This document shows, piece by piece, positions 46,501 through 55,143 of a stretch of DNA of 64,000 nucleotides. Both the position numbers and the translations under genes were made by a program. The notes below the pieces were generated by a model. That model was not told the DNA's origin. It made no database searches and was given only the letters and a program-made list of their open reading frames with translations. The stretch spans positions 1,426,001-1,490,000 of the forward strand of contig NZ_CP041730.1 in assembly GCF_007431345.1 (NCBI RefSeq), in the 5' to 3' direction. The DNA is from Chitinimonas arctica (lineage in GTDB: Bacteria > Pseudomonadota > Gammaproteobacteria > Burkholderiales > Chitinimonadaceae). Each line of letters starts with the position of its first letter. Position 1 is the first letter of the stretch.

Positions 46501-47506
46501 GCTGAACGACGACGACAAGCTCAAGATCAAGAAGCGCAACCGCCTGGTGTTCAGCGAGCCGCGCATCGAACTGCAGCGCGCCTGGTCGGAAACCAGCTGG
46601 CAGCTGCAACGCCTGCGCGACAACCCGGCCTGTGCCGACAGCGAATTCGCCCGCCTGGAAGACAAGCATGCGCGCGGCCTGTATGCCGAGCTGAGCTTCG
46701 ACCCGGCCGAGGACATCGCGGCGCCTTATATCGCTCGCGGCAACAAGCCCAGGATCGCCATCCTGCGCGAGCAGGGCGTCAACGGCCATATCGAGATGGC
46801 GGCGGCATTCGACCGTGCCGGTTTCACCGCTCTCGACATCCATATGTCCGACATCCTGGGTGGACGTGTTTCGCTGGCCGATTTCCAAGGCTTCGCCGCT
46901 TGTGGGGGCTTCAGTTACGGCGACGTACTGGGGGCCGGCGAAGGATGGGCCAAGTCCATCCTGTTCAACGCACGCGGCCGCGACGAGTTCGCCCGCTTCT
47001 TCCAACGCGGCGATAGCTTCGCCCTGGGCGTCTGCAACGGCTGCCAGATGATGTCCAACCTGGCCGAGATCATCCCCGGCGCCGAAGCCTGGCCGAAATT
47101 CCGCCGCAACGCATCCGAGCAGTTCGAAGCGCGCCTGGTCATGGCGGAAGTCACCCGTAACCCCAGCCTGTTCTTCGCCGGCATGGCCGGCTCCAGGATG
47201 CCGGTGGTGGTCTCGCACGGGGAAGGCCGCGCGGTGTTCGAGCGGGCCGGCGACCGCAAGTCGGTGCTCACCGCCCTGCGCTATATCGACGATAAGGGCC
47301 AGGCGACCGAGGTCTATCCGCAAAACCCGAACGGCTCGCCCGACGGCGTGGCCGGCGTCACCACCGCGGATGGCCGCTTCAGCATCATGATGCCGCACCC
47401 GGAACGGACCTTCCGCACCGCCACCCTCAGCTGGCACCCGGATAACTGGGGCGAGGACAGCGGCTGGATGCGCATGTTCCGCAATGCGCGGCATTGGCTC
47501 GGCTAA
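43550..47506 (+). CDS. purL: Phosphoribosylformylglycinamidine synthase (single chain)
   Basis: 1318 aa, the usual length of the large PurL of beta- and gammaproteobacteria. An N-terminal PurS-like domain is followed by two AIRS-like halves (about 170-1000), with the segment containing NSEHCRH and KVETHNHPTAISP of the active site, and a C-terminal class I glutaminase with the nucleophile Cys in GVCNGCQMMSNL and the His-Glu pair in MMPHPERTFR. It converts FGAR and glutamine to FGAM in purine synthesis. Monocistronic here. Confidence 0.98.
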   Translation: MPTHIKLRGGLALSAFRLDKLTNGLKAAGVSGLAPYAEFWHFIELEGALDADEEAKLAQILHDANPAEPARANGSMVLITPRVGTISPWSSKATDILRLCGLSKVLRIERGVALYAGRQLNAAEQATLAELAHDRMTETVWDSFDGTEALFRHIAPQPLASVDILGAGRPALEAANREMGLALSADEVDYLVENFRKLGRNPNDIELMMFAQANSEHCRHKIFNADFVIDGEAQDKTLFGMIRDTHKAHPEGTVVAYSDNSSVIEGAGILRFHPEPGSQTYRYHARPTHILMKVETHNHPTAISPFAGASTGSGGEIRDEGATGRGSRPKAGLAGFTVSNLNIPGFKQPWEVHSDTQLEYGKPQRIVSALQIMLDGPIGAASFNNEFGRPNLTGYFRTFEESYLGEMRGYHKPIMIAGGLGNIDGDHVGKHDIPAGALIVVLGGPGMLIGLGGGAASSMDTGANAADLDFDSVQRGNPEIERRAQEVIDRCWQLGDKNPILSIHDVGAGGLSNALPELVHGSARGAKFSLRDIHIEEKGMSPLQIWCNESQERYVLAILASDLDNFRAMAERERCPFAVVGTATLEQQLEVADSHFGNKPVDMPMDVLLGKPPKMTREVQRLDPPLPMFDSSSLDLHDAAYRVLRLPAVADKSFLITIGDRSVGGMTARDQMVGPWQVPVADVAVTTMGYETYLGEAMAMGERTPLALISGPSSGRLAVGEALTNLAAAPIAKLGDVKLSANWMAAAGHPGEDAKLFDTVKAVRDLSIALGISIPVGKDSLSMKTVWQEQGQDRAVIAPLSLIVSAFAPVTDVRRTLTPQLRTDQGDTDLLLIDLGNGKCRLSGSALAQVYKQVGNHMPDLENPQALADFFGVVQQLNAQGKLLAYHDRGDGGLLATLVEMMFAGHVGVTLDVDELCIERRRNEREYGEINPESVARAENGRLMGVLFNEELGAVLQVRRSDTHAVMAAFFAVGIRSQLHVIGTLNDDDKLKIKKRNRLVFSEPRIELQRAWSETSWQLQRLRDNPACADSEFARLEDKHARGLYAELSFDPAEDIAAPYIARGNKPRIAILREQGVNGHIEMAAAFDRAGFTALDIHMSDILGGRVSLADFQGFAACGGFSYGDVLGAGEGWAKSILFNARGRDEFARFFQRGDSFALGVCNGCQMMSNLAEIIPGAEAWPKFRRNASEQFEARLVMAEVTRNPSLFFAGMAGSRMPVVVSHGEGRAVFERAGDRKSVLTALRYIDDKGQATEVYPQNPNGSPDGVAGVTTADGRFSIMMPHPERTFRTATLSWHPDNWGEDSGWMRMFRNARHWLG

Positions 47507-47520
47507 TCGGCCGCGCCCTC

Positions 47521-47572
47521 ACGCAAGCTTGTCGGCAGCGCCGGAGTTCCGGCGATGCCGACAAGCTTGCGT
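47521..47572. repeat. 52-bp near-perfect inverted repeat after purL
   Basis: A 17-bp arm (47521-47537) is exactly complementary to 47556-47572. Inside, a second 7-bp perfect stem (47539-47545 with 47548-47554) closes on two bases. No U-tract follows, so it is not a standard terminator, although it may still stop purL transcription or block decay. Confidence 0.9.
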
Positions 47573-47583
47573 CGCCCTCAAGG

Positions 47584-47589
47584 TATAAT
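47584..47589 (+). promoter_or_regulatory. Candidate -10 box for the recQ transcript
   Basis: A perfect TATAAT just after the inverted repeat and about 260 bp before recQ. No good -35 at the right spacing is visible, since the upstream arm occupies it. Confidence 0.4.
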
Positions 47590-47620
47590 CCTCGTTTTCG
47601 CCGGTCCGGTCAGCAAACCC

Positions 47621-47854
47621 ATGCACGCTCCCCTTTCTCCCTTGCAGCTCAAGCTGCCGGTCGGTGTCGTGCTGGCCGTGCCGGCCTCATGGATTCAGCA
47701 GCCCTGGCCGGGTCATTACGATGGCCTAGCGCATTTCGCCTATGGCTTGTGCTTTAGGGCACAGGCGAGGGAACAGTTGCCTGGCCATATCGGTCTATCA
47801 CAGCTGCCAAGCCTTGCCGGACAGCGTCGGCGGGCGCCGGAGCAAACGATATGA
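47621..47854 (+). CDS. Possible small ORF coupled to recQ, 77 aa
   Basis: An ATG 32 bases after the TATAAT starts a frame whose TGA overlaps the recQ ATG as ATGA. That overlap and the promoter position are the only support; the ribosome site is weak and I recognise no family. It may be a leader that couples translation to recQ or chance. Confidence 0.25.
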   Translation: MHAPLSPLQLKLPVGVVLAVPASWIQQPWPGHYDGLAHFAYGLCFRAQAREQLPGHIGLSQLPSLAGQRRRAPEQTI

Positions 47855-49656
47855 TGCAGACACAGGCACTGGAGGTATTGCAGAAGGTCTTCGGCTACGA
47901 GCAGTTCCGTGGCCGCCAGGCCGAGATCGTGGCCCAGGTGGCCGGCGGCGGCGATGCGCTGGTCTTGATGCCCACCGGTGGCGGCAAATCGCTGTGCTTC
48001 CAGATTCCAGCCTTGTTGCGGCCAGGCTGCGCGGTGGTGATCTCGCCCTTGATCGCCTTGATGCAGGACCAGGTTGAAGGCCTGCATCAATTGGGTATCG
48101 CGGCTGCTTTCCTGAACTCCACCCTGGATGCCCATGCGGCGCGCGAGGTGGAGCAAAGTTATATGCGGGGCGAACTGAAATTGCTTTATGTCGCCCCCGA
48201 GCGTTTGCTGACGCCGCGCTTCCTGGCCTTGCTGGAACACACGCCGGCCAGTCTGTTCGCTATTGACGAAGCGCATTGCGTGTCGCAATGGGGGCACGAT
48301 TTCAGGCCGGAATACATCGGCCTGTCGCTGCTGCACGAGCGTTTCCCCTCGGTACCCCGGATCGCGCTGACCGCGACCGCCGATGCTGCTACCCGCCGGG
48401 AAATCGTCACGCGGCTGGCCTTGGAAAATGCCGCCCAGTTCGTCTCGTCTTTCGATCGGCCCAATATCCGCTACCGCATCATCGAGAAGGACAACGCCCG
48501 CAAGCAGCTGCTGGCCTTTATCGAGCGCGAGCACCATGGTGACGCGGGAATTGTCTACTGCCTCAGCCGCAAGCGCGTGGAAGAGACCGCCGCCTTTCTA
48601 TCCGCCAACGGCATTACCGCCCTACCCTATCACGCCGGCATCGCCGCCGAGATCAAGGCAGGCAACCAGACCCGCTTCCTGCGTGAAGACGGCATTGTCA
48701 TGGTGGCCACCATTGCTTTCGGCATGGGCATAGACAAGCCGGATGTACGCTTTGTCGCCCATATCGACCTGCCCAAGAGCCTGGAGGGCTACTACCAGGA
48801 AACCGGCCGGGCCGGCCGCGATGGCCTGCCATCGAATGCGTGGCTGGCCTATGGCTTGAACGATGTGATGCAGTTGAAGGAGATGATAGAAAGCGGCGGT
48901 TCGCCCGATGCGCAGAAGCAGGTCGAACGGGACAAGCTGAACGCCATGCTGGGCCTGGCCGAAACGGTGGCTTGCCGGCGCCAGGTCATCCTCGGCTATT
49001 TCGGTGAAAATGCCGTGCCGTGCGGCAATTGCGACAACTGCCTCGTTCCTCCCACCACTTGGGATGCCACCGATGCCGCCCGCAAGGCGCTCAGTTGCGT
49101 ATTCCGCACCGGCCAGCGCTTCGGCGCCGGCCATGTGATCGATGTGTTGCTCGGCAAGACCACCGAGAAGGTCAAGCAGCACTTCCACCATACGGTCACC
49201 ACTTTCGGTATCGGCAAGGAGCTGCCGGAAGCCGGCTGGCGTTCGGTACTCCGGCAATTGCTGGCCGCGGGTTTCCTGCAGACCGATACGGAGTTCGGTG
49301 GCCTGCAACTCACGCCCGCTGCCCGTCCCCTGCTGAAAGGGGAAATGCAGCTGCGTTTGCGCGGCCTGCCGGAAAAACAACGCGACAAGACCGACCGCGA
49401 CAAGAAACGTTCTGCTGCCAGCCTCGATATCGCGGCTACGGACGAGCCATTGTGGCAGCGCCTGCGCAGTACCCGACGCGCCCTGGCCGACGAGCAGTCG
49501 GTGCCGGCCTATCTGATTTTCACCGATGCCACGCTGAAAGCCATGCTGGATGCCAAGCCCGCCACACTGGCGGATATGGCACACATTTCCGGCGTGGGTG
49601 CGCAGAAGCTGGAGCGCTATGGCCTGGCTTTTCTGGATGCGTTGCACGCGGGCTGA
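47851..49656 (+). CDS. recQ: ATP-dependent DNA helicase RecQ
   Basis: 601 aa. Superfamily 2 motifs are in order: MPTGGGKSLCF (Walker A), IDEAHCVSQWGHDFRPEY, ALTATAD and QETGRAGRDG. Zinc-binding cysteines are at CRRQ, CGNCDNC, and residues about 520-600 form the HRDC domain. It unwinds DNA in RecF-pathway repair. A second ATG follows immediately as an alternative start. Confidence 0.97.
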   Translation: MMQTQALEVLQKVFGYEQFRGRQAEIVAQVAGGGDALVLMPTGGGKSLCFQIPALLRPGCAVVISPLIALMQDQVEGLHQLGIAAAFLNSTLDAHAAREVEQSYMRGELKLLYVAPERLLTPRFLALLEHTPASLFAIDEAHCVSQWGHDFRPEYIGLSLLHERFPSVPRIALTATADAATRREIVTRLALENAAQFVSSFDRPNIRYRIIEKDNARKQLLAFIEREHHGDAGIVYCLSRKRVEETAAFLSANGITALPYHAGIAAEIKAGNQTRFLREDGIVMVATIAFGMGIDKPDVRFVAHIDLPKSLEGYYQETGRAGRDGLPSNAWLAYGLNDVMQLKEMIESGGSPDAQKQVERDKLNAMLGLAETVACRRQVILGYFGENAVPCGNCDNCLVPPTTWDATDAARKALSCVFRTGQRFGAGHVIDVLLGKTTEKVKQHFHHTVTTFGIGKELPEAGWRSVLRQLLAAGFLQTDTEFGGLQLTPAARPLLKGEMQLRLRGLPEKQRDKTDRDKKRSAASLDIAATDEPLWQRLRSTRRALADEQSVPAYLIFTDATLKAMLDAKPATLADMAHISGVGAQKLERYGLAFLDALHAG

Positions 49657-49793
49657 GCGGGCTGGACACCGGGCCTGCGCGCGTTTTCCAAACCGGGGCC
49701 GGCACGCCTTATGCTGCCTGCACGGTGGGCGGCCGCCCCGCCATGTTCATTGCAGTATCGCAAGTCGGCCGCGCTCGCTATCATCGCCTCGCC

Positions 49794-50279
49794 ATGCCTA
49801 CCGCCGCCCTGCTCACCGATGACCTGATCGCCTTCCTGCAAGGTGGTCGCCTGCTGACCGTGGCGTCATGCGACGCTTTCCATAGCCCTGCCCTGGCGCC
49901 GGCCATAGGCTGCGAAGTCGCCCACGACCGAAGCAGCCTGACCGTATTGCTGGCACGCAGCCAGGCCGGCCGCCTACTGGCCGATGTCGCCGCCAATGGC
50001 GGCTTGACCCTGCTGTGCTCGCAGGCCGGCCAATCGCTGCGCTTGCAGATCAAGGGGCGCGACGCGCGCGAAGTCGCTATCGGCGCCGCCGAGCGGGCTT
50101 TGCTCGCCCGCCAGCGCGAAGCATTGGCGGCCGAACTGCTGCCGCTTGGCTTTGCCACCGCCTACGGCTACGCACTATGCGACTGCCCGGTCGATGAACT
50201 GCTGGGCCTGCGCTTTACCCCTTGCGAAGTACTGCGCCCCTTGGCAGGCATGCCCAATAGCCACGGATACCGGTCATGA
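49794..50279 (+). CDS. Pyridoxamine-phosphate-oxidase-fold protein
   Basis: 161 aa from the ATG at 49794. The start TDDLIAFLQGGRLLTVASCD and later beta strands suggest the split-barrel flavin-binding fold of PNPOx-like proteins, but no clear FMN phosphate-binding residues can be assigned. Its TGA overlaps the next start as ATGA, so the two are one operon. No substrate can be named. Confidence 0.55.
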   Translation: MPTAALLTDDLIAFLQGGRLLTVASCDAFHSPALAPAIGCEVAHDRSSLTVLLARSQAGRLLADVAANGGLTLLCSQAGQSLRLQIKGRDAREVAIGAAERALLARQREALAAELLPLGFATAYGYALCDCPVDELLGLRFTPCEVLRPLAGMPNSHGYRS

Positions 50280-51598
50280 ACCCGCTGGATATCGAACAGA
50301 TCCGTGCCTGCTTCGATGGTGGCCTGCCTTGTCAGATCGCCAGCTGCTCGGTCGATGGCGTGCCGGATGTCTGCGAAATCGGCCAGCTGCATTTTGTCGA
50401 TGCCCAGCATGTCGCATTGCCGTATGCACATACGGGCACGCTACGCCGGAATCTACTGGTCAACCCACGTCTTTCCGCTTGCGTGACGCATCCCGCCAGC
50501 GCCGCCCGCTTCCGTTTGGCGCTGGAGTATCAACGAACGGAATCGGAGGGCCCGCTCTTTGTCGGCATGCGCGCCAAGCTGGCCGGTAGCAATGGCGCCA
50601 TCCCCCTGTTGGGCGCCGATATTTGCCGGGTGCTGGCCGTGGAGGCCCTGCCCGGCCCACGCCTGCCCTTGCCGCCGCCGCCTTGCAACCGTCTGGCGGC
50701 CGTTCGGCAGTTGTCGCAGCGCCTGGCCGCCGCGGACGAACTCTCGCAGGCATTCGACCTGGTGCTCGACGGCCTGGCGGGACAGATGGGCATAGATCAC
50801 GCCCTGGTGCTGTGTGTGGATGAGTCCGGCAAATGGCTATATACCGTGGCCAGCCGCGGCTACGCCCAATCCGGCGTGGGTTCGGAAGTGGAAATCGGCC
50901 GAGGCTTGATCGGCATCGCCGCGCAATTCCGCCATCCGATCAGATTGGCCAGCCTGACCAGCGACTACGGCCATGCCGCCCTGCAAGGTGGATCGGTGCC
51001 CATGGGCGGCGAAATTCCCTTTCCCACCCTGCATCAACCACACAGCCAACTGGCCGTTCCGATCGAAGCGGGCAACTGGCTGGCCGGCGTGCTGTACGTG
51101 GAAAGCGCCGAAACACGCCGATTCGATTTCGAGGACGAAGACGCACTGGTTGCCGTGGCCCAACAGCTTGGTTTGGCCATGCGTTGGCTGACCCGGCCGG
51201 TCGAGGCGCCGGAACCCGTACCGGAGCCTCCGTCTCCGCCGGCCGCGCCACCGGTAGGCAGCCCGGTGACCATCCGCTACTTCGCCACCTCGCAAAGCGT
51301 CTTCATCGATGAGGACTACCTGATCAAGGGCGTGGCCGGCGCGGTACTCTGGCTATTGCTGAACGATCATGCCCGCGATGGCCGCTGCGAATCGAGCAAC
51401 CGTGCGCTGCGGCTGGATCCCAGATTGCGCCTGCCCGACTATGACGACAATCTCGATACCCGCCTATTGCTGCTGCAGCGGCGGCTGGCGGAACGTTGCG
51501 ACTATCTGTTCCTGGACAAGCTGGGCCGCGGCCGCATCCGCCTACGGGTGGAACGCCCTCTGCGCCTGGTGGATGGCGAATTGACGCCGGCCACTTGA
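50276..51598 (+). CDS. PNPOx-like / GAF / winged-helix-like sensor protein
   Basis: 440 aa. Residues about 1-140 are a split-barrel PNPOx-like domain (ACFDGGLPCQIASCSVDGVP). Residues about 150-305 form a GAF domain (a DLVLDGLAGQMGID start, and a GRGLIGIAA loop). After a Pro-rich linker the last 110 residues, from VTIRYFATSQSVFIDEDYLI, look like a compact winged-helix-type domain. The set suggests a redox or small-molecule sensor, but no output enzyme such as GGDEF is attached. Confidence 0.65.
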   Translation: MNPLDIEQIRACFDGGLPCQIASCSVDGVPDVCEIGQLHFVDAQHVALPYAHTGTLRRNLLVNPRLSACVTHPASAARFRLALEYQRTESEGPLFVGMRAKLAGSNGAIPLLGADICRVLAVEALPGPRLPLPPPPCNRLAAVRQLSQRLAAADELSQAFDLVLDGLAGQMGIDHALVLCVDESGKWLYTVASRGYAQSGVGSEVEIGRGLIGIAAQFRHPIRLASLTSDYGHAALQGGSVPMGGEIPFPTLHQPHSQLAVPIEAGNWLAGVLYVESAETRRFDFEDEDALVAVAQQLGLAMRWLTRPVEAPEPVPEPPSPPAAPPVGSPVTIRYFATSQSVFIDEDYLIKGVAGAVLWLLLNDHARDGRCESSNRALRLDPRLRLPDYDDNLDTRLLLLQRRLAERCDYLFLDKLGRGRIRLRVERPLRLVDGELTPAT

Positions 51599-51638
51599 GT
51601 AGCGGCGGCGGAACCGTCCGCGCGCACCGACGATAGTT

Positions 51639-51664
51639 AAAAAAAAAGGCCGCATTACGCGGCC
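51639..51664 (-). terminator. Terminator of the hemerythrin gene
   Basis: GGCCGC and GCGGCC around ATTAC, with nine U on the minus strand, about 100 bases past the stop. Confidence 0.75.
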
Positions 51665-51764
51665 ATAAGTCCCAATTCAGCTACTCGAAAGAGCCGTTTG
51701 GGCAGATACCGACCGCAGCGGGGGGGTGTGCGGCAAGCATCGGAGCATTCGGGGGTAAAGCGGT

Positions 51765-52445
51765 TCAGTTGGTGCTCAAGGCGACCGTGAGCTTGCTCCA
51801 GTCCTTCGGCGGCAAGAGCGCCCGCATCATGGCGAGTACGCCATCGAATACCTCGGCGGGTGCGCCGTAGCGGAGCATTTCACCCAACATCAGGGCGCGT
51901 TCGTCCGGCGCCAGGTTGGGCATGGTCCAACGCAGCATGGGCAACATATGTTCCGGTGGCGTGGCGGTGACGATGGCACGCTCCATGGCAATGATTTCAT
52001 CGTCGCTGTGGGTCTCCCACAGCACGCGGTTATTGATGCTTTCTTCCACCGCCATATGTTCCAGATTGTCCGACACGAACATGGCCAACTCGCGATAGAG
52101 CCACTCGCCGGCGCTTTCCAGGTTGTAGTTGTTGGCTGAATCGACCGTGCTGGCGACATCCTGCAATTGCTCGATGGCATGCAGGTGCGCCATGTGATCG
52201 GTCGCAGCCTGCCTGGTCGAGCCAGGTTGGCGCGCTTCCATGGCGGGATGGATAACCCGGTCTTCCTGGGTAAGATGAATGCGGAATACGGTAAGCAACT
52301 CGCGCACCGCGGCAATGCTGGCCGTGCGATTGGCCGTATCGCGCCAGTCGGTCCGGCCGACTTCCAGCAATACATGGCTGAGATAGGCGCGCAATCCCTT
52401 GTGTATCAAGGCATAGATATCGTAGCGGCGGTAGTTGCTCTGCAT
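51765..52445 (-). CDS. Hemerythrin HHE-domain protein
   Basis: 226 aa from the ATG at 52445. A four-helix hemerythrin-like domain (about 5-150) carries iron-ligand candidates: the His in IHKGLRAYLSH, EDRVIHPAME with His and Glu, DHMAHLHAIE, and HMAVEE. These non-haem di-iron proteins bind O2 or NO or sense redox state in the cytoplasm. The last 70 residues are an extra helical tail of unknown use. Confidence 0.85.
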   Translation of the reverse strand: MQSNYRRYDIYALIHKGLRAYLSHVLLEVGRTDWRDTANRTASIAAVRELLTVFRIHLTQEDRVIHPAMEARQPGSTRQAATDHMAHLHAIEQLQDVASTVDSANNYNLESAGEWLYRELAMFVSDNLEHMAVEESINNRVLWETHSDDEIIAMERAIVTATPPEHMLPMLRWTMPNLAPDERALMLGEMLRYGAPAEVFDGVLAMMRALLPPKDWSKLTVALSTN

Positions 52446-52813
52446 TTCCTGTCTCCTGCCCGGCATTTGTTGGCCGGCTATGTGGACGACAGTTTGCCTC
52501 TGGACGAGAAAACGCTCCGCTAAATCAAGGCTAAAAAAAGCCTAAGTTTTCCCTAAGGCGGCTCAGCCACTGCGTAGATCGGCTGCTGTACAGCAGCGCC
52601 CCTGAACCGGAAGCAGGCGATATGCCATGTGACGGCTCCAAGCTTGTCCAGTGCGTGAAGTGCAAAGGCAGCGTGGTTTTTTGTAAGCGTGGCTTGATAC
52701 TTGGTGGCACGCTGTTATCTAGCCCTTTTGCCAGGGCCAAAAATATAATTCCGGCGGCATTATACATATTTCCCGTGTAAATCCATTCTAATTAATTAAT
52801 ATGAGGCGAATTT
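52446..52813. other. Intergenic DNA between hemerythrin and an exported protein
   Basis: About 370 bp with diverging genes on both sides. The last 80 bases are AT-rich and include TATAAT (52743-52748) and TTAATTAATA, likely promoter DNA for the gene at 52814. Nothing else seen. Confidence 0.5.
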
Positions 52814-53611
52814 ATGATGAAGAGAAAACTAAGGGCTGCATTTTTATTGTCCAGCGTGCTTGGGGCGGCTAGTCCGGTGTTTGCCGGAGTGTGGTTTAGC
52901 CCGGTGTGGACGAGCAAATTCGTCTTCCTTAACTACGACACCGCCTCTTCCTTTGATTTAGACCTTGGAAATCCCGTGGCGGACAATGGCAATGAAATCA
53001 AGGAGGGAGAAGATCACCGTAATTTCAAGACACCCACTTTTACCGGAGAAAACTACGGCAGCTATACCTTCAATTGCGGTCTCGCCCACGGCGATCTCGG
53101 TTGCAAATCAGCCTCGATCCACGTACCGCCTGCGACCATGGTAAATGGCCGCATCCAGCCGGCGCAGGTGGTCATTCCCATCCAGGTCAATGCGACGATA
53201 CGGGGAGAGCGCTTCTCTCCGGAGAGCGGTAGCTGCTATAACGCCAGCTACCGAATTCTCATGACGATGAACGAAAATGAGCGCCGTGCCATGACTTATT
53301 CTCTTATCACGTCCCTCTGCCACGTTGGTATTTTTCAAGGCGCCTTTCCATCACGATTTTTTTTCAATTTAGAGACGGATAAGAACGGATTCCCCGCCGA
53401 GTTTCACAATGGGAATACCTTGGTTTGGGCGCCCAGTCCCTATGGGGGCAATTATGAGAATCTCAATTACCTGGGCTGGCTCGCGTGGAATGGCGAAATG
53501 TGGGATACAACCGCGCGGTCCAACCCGCTTAATTCGGGCGTATGTGTTTTACCTCCTGCTTCAAGGGGGGGCAATACGGTAACTTGCCCGACGGACTTTA
53601 AAAATTATTGA
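52814..53611 (+). CDS. Exported protein of unknown function
   Basis: 265 aa with a clear signal peptide (basic start, hydrophobic to about 22, VFA-G cut). The mature chain is rich in aromatic residues, Asn and Gly, with cysteines at FNCGLAHGDLGC, SCYN, LC, VC and TCPT, suggesting a disulfide-bonded beta-rich secreted protein. Base composition is lower in GC than the neighbours, a sign of transfer. I do not recognise a family. Confidence 0.65.
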   Translation: MMKRKLRAAFLLSSVLGAASPVFAGVWFSPVWTSKFVFLNYDTASSFDLDLGNPVADNGNEIKEGEDHRNFKTPTFTGENYGSYTFNCGLAHGDLGCKSASIHVPPATMVNGRIQPAQVVIPIQVNATIRGERFSPESGSCYNASYRILMTMNENERRAMTYSLITSLCHVGIFQGAFPSRFFFNLETDKNGFPAEFHNGNTLVWAPSPYGGNYENLNYLGWLAWNGEMWDTTARSNPLNSGVCVLPPASRGGNTVTCPTDFKNY

Positions 53612-53645
53612 AATACAAACAATTGCATCGGGATCGAAAGGCGCC

Positions 53646-54452
53646 TCAGCAGGTGTTGGCGGGTACGCTGAAGCCCGATTGCAGCAGTACCGTGGCCTCG
53701 AACGGCTCATCCGTCAGCAAGGGCACGATCTTGCGTAATTGCAGGCGCTGCTCTCCCTCGGCACAGACCGCGATCAAATAGGCGGGGTCCGGCTGCAACA
53801 GCATAAACCGCCAGCGATCGGCAGGATCGTTCAGTTCCGGCTGGGTAAATAATTCCACCTGCCCTGCCGCGCCAAGCTCGAAGCGGAATTGATCCAGCGG
53901 GATGGATAGACCCAGGCCACGTGCTTTGATATAGGACTCCTTCAGGGTCCAATACTGGAAGAAGCGCGCCTGCCGCTCGGACGCGGGAAGTCGGAACAGG
54001 GCTTCCACCTCGGAGGGAGCGAAAAAGTGCGCTGCAATGTCGACAGGGGCCGGACGCTCGACGATATTCTCGACATCCACGCCCAGTGCCGTGCCACAAG
54101 CTATCGCCAGCACGATCAAGCTATCGGTATGGGAAAGATTGAAGACGATACGGCCGGCCAGCTCGCCGGCATTGGCGATCTCGGGCCGACCATGGGCCGT
54201 GGCGCGGAAACACCAGTCCTCTGGCGCAATAGGCGCATAACGCGACAACACCGTCCGCACCAAGGCACGGGTAAGTAGGTAACGATGCCGGTCCTTGGCG
54301 AAATGGAAACGATTGGCCTGCTGCCGCTCGGCTTCGCTCAGCAGTCGCCAATACGCAGCCAGCAAACCCTCATCGCGAATATCGGCAAAGGAAACGCACC
54401 ACAGCGTAAGTTGCCCGGGTTCCAATGCCAGTCTTGAAGTAAGGTAATTCAT
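53646..54452 (-). CDS. 4'-phosphopantetheinyl transferase (Sfp type)
   Basis: 268 aa from the ATG at 54452. The family motifs LGVDVE (Mg-binding Asp) and FFQYWTLKESYIKARGLGL (with WxxKE) are present. It attaches phosphopantetheine to carrier proteins of fatty-acid, polyketide or non-ribosomal peptide enzymes. No such synthase is in this window, so its target is unknown. Confidence 0.92.
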   Translation of the reverse strand: MNYLTSRLALEPGQLTLWCVSFADIRDEGLLAAYWRLLSEAERQQANRFHFAKDRHRYLLTRALVRTVLSRYAPIAPEDWCFRATAHGRPEIANAGELAGRIVFNLSHTDSLIVLAIACGTALGVDVENIVERPAPVDIAAHFFAPSEVEALFRLPASERQARFFQYWTLKESYIKARGLGLSIPLDQFRFELGAAGQVELFTQPELNDPADRWRFMLLQPDPAYLIAVCAEGEQRLQLRKIVPLLTDEPFEATVLLQSGFSVPANTC

Positions 54453-54478
54453 CGAATGAGTCGCTGCACCCAATTGCT

Positions 54479-54922
54479 TCAGCCTTGGGCCGAAAGTTTC
54501 GTGCAACGCATCAGCAGCACCCGCTTGGCGTAATGCTCGTTGCACCAGCGATGCTTGGCGGCGACTTCTTCAGGAGCGCTTTCGCTGAGGGCGAAACCCA
54601 TCGATGCGTAAAGGCCGTGCAGGTTTTCGAAGGGCAGACAATATAGTTCGTCGAATTCGGGGCGGTCGATCAGCCAAGTAATGATCTTGCGCGACAGGCC
54701 AAGGCCCTGGTACTGGTCGAAGACGTACATGCCGCCCAGCTCGGCCGTGCGCGATCCAACCGACACCACGCGGCCTATACCTGCCGGCACGCCATCGACT
54801 TCGGCAATAGCGATGCTGTCACCTGGCTTCGAGGCGACAAAATCTACTTCGGAATAGCGTTGATTGACCCAGTCCAGTTCATCGGGATGGGCGGCGCGGA
54901 CGGTGATGGTGTGGTTCGGCAT
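54479..54922 (-). CDS. GNAT-family N-acetyltransferase
   Basis: 147 aa from the ATG at 54922. The GNAT core is visible: AELGGMYVFDQYQGLGLSRK with the acetyl-CoA Q/RxxGxG/A loop and a conserved following helix. The C-terminal GFALSESAPEEVAAKHRW part would shape the acceptor site; the substrate is unknown. It ends 26 bp before the transferase start and could be co-transcribed with it. Confidence 0.85.
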   Translation of the reverse strand: MPNHTITVRAAHPDELDWVNQRYSEVDFVASKPGDSIAIAEVDGVPAGIGRVVSVGSRTAELGGMYVFDQYQGLGLSRKIITWLIDRPEFDELYCLPFENLHGLYASMGFALSESAPEEVAAKHRWCNEHYAKRVLLMRCTKLSAQG

Positions 54923-55066
54923 AGCGCACAATGCTAAACCAATTTGCGCTTAGGCATTGAAGGCGGCGACGCGGCTTGCTGCCAGCCACCGCTTACAATC
55001 TGCCACACGCTTGTCTCACCCGACCCGGGACTGGTCGAAGGAGCCGACGTAAGCCTTTGAATTTAT

Positions 55067-55143
55067 TGGCGCGCCCACCTGGGATCGAACCAGGGACCTT
55101 CAGCTTCGGAAACTGACACTCTATCCAACTGAGCTATGGACGC
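55067..55143 (-). tRNA. tRNA-Arg(CCG)
   Basis: 77 nt with encoded CCA. Acceptor GCGTCCA pairs with TGGGCGC (one T-G pair); the anticodon loop TTCCGAA gives CCG. All arms are intact. Confidence 0.96.

Noticed and set aside
49020..49793. N-terminal extension of the PNPOx-like protein (419-aa frame)
   Set aside because: The upstream part lies inside recQ in another frame; the real start is the ATG at 49794.
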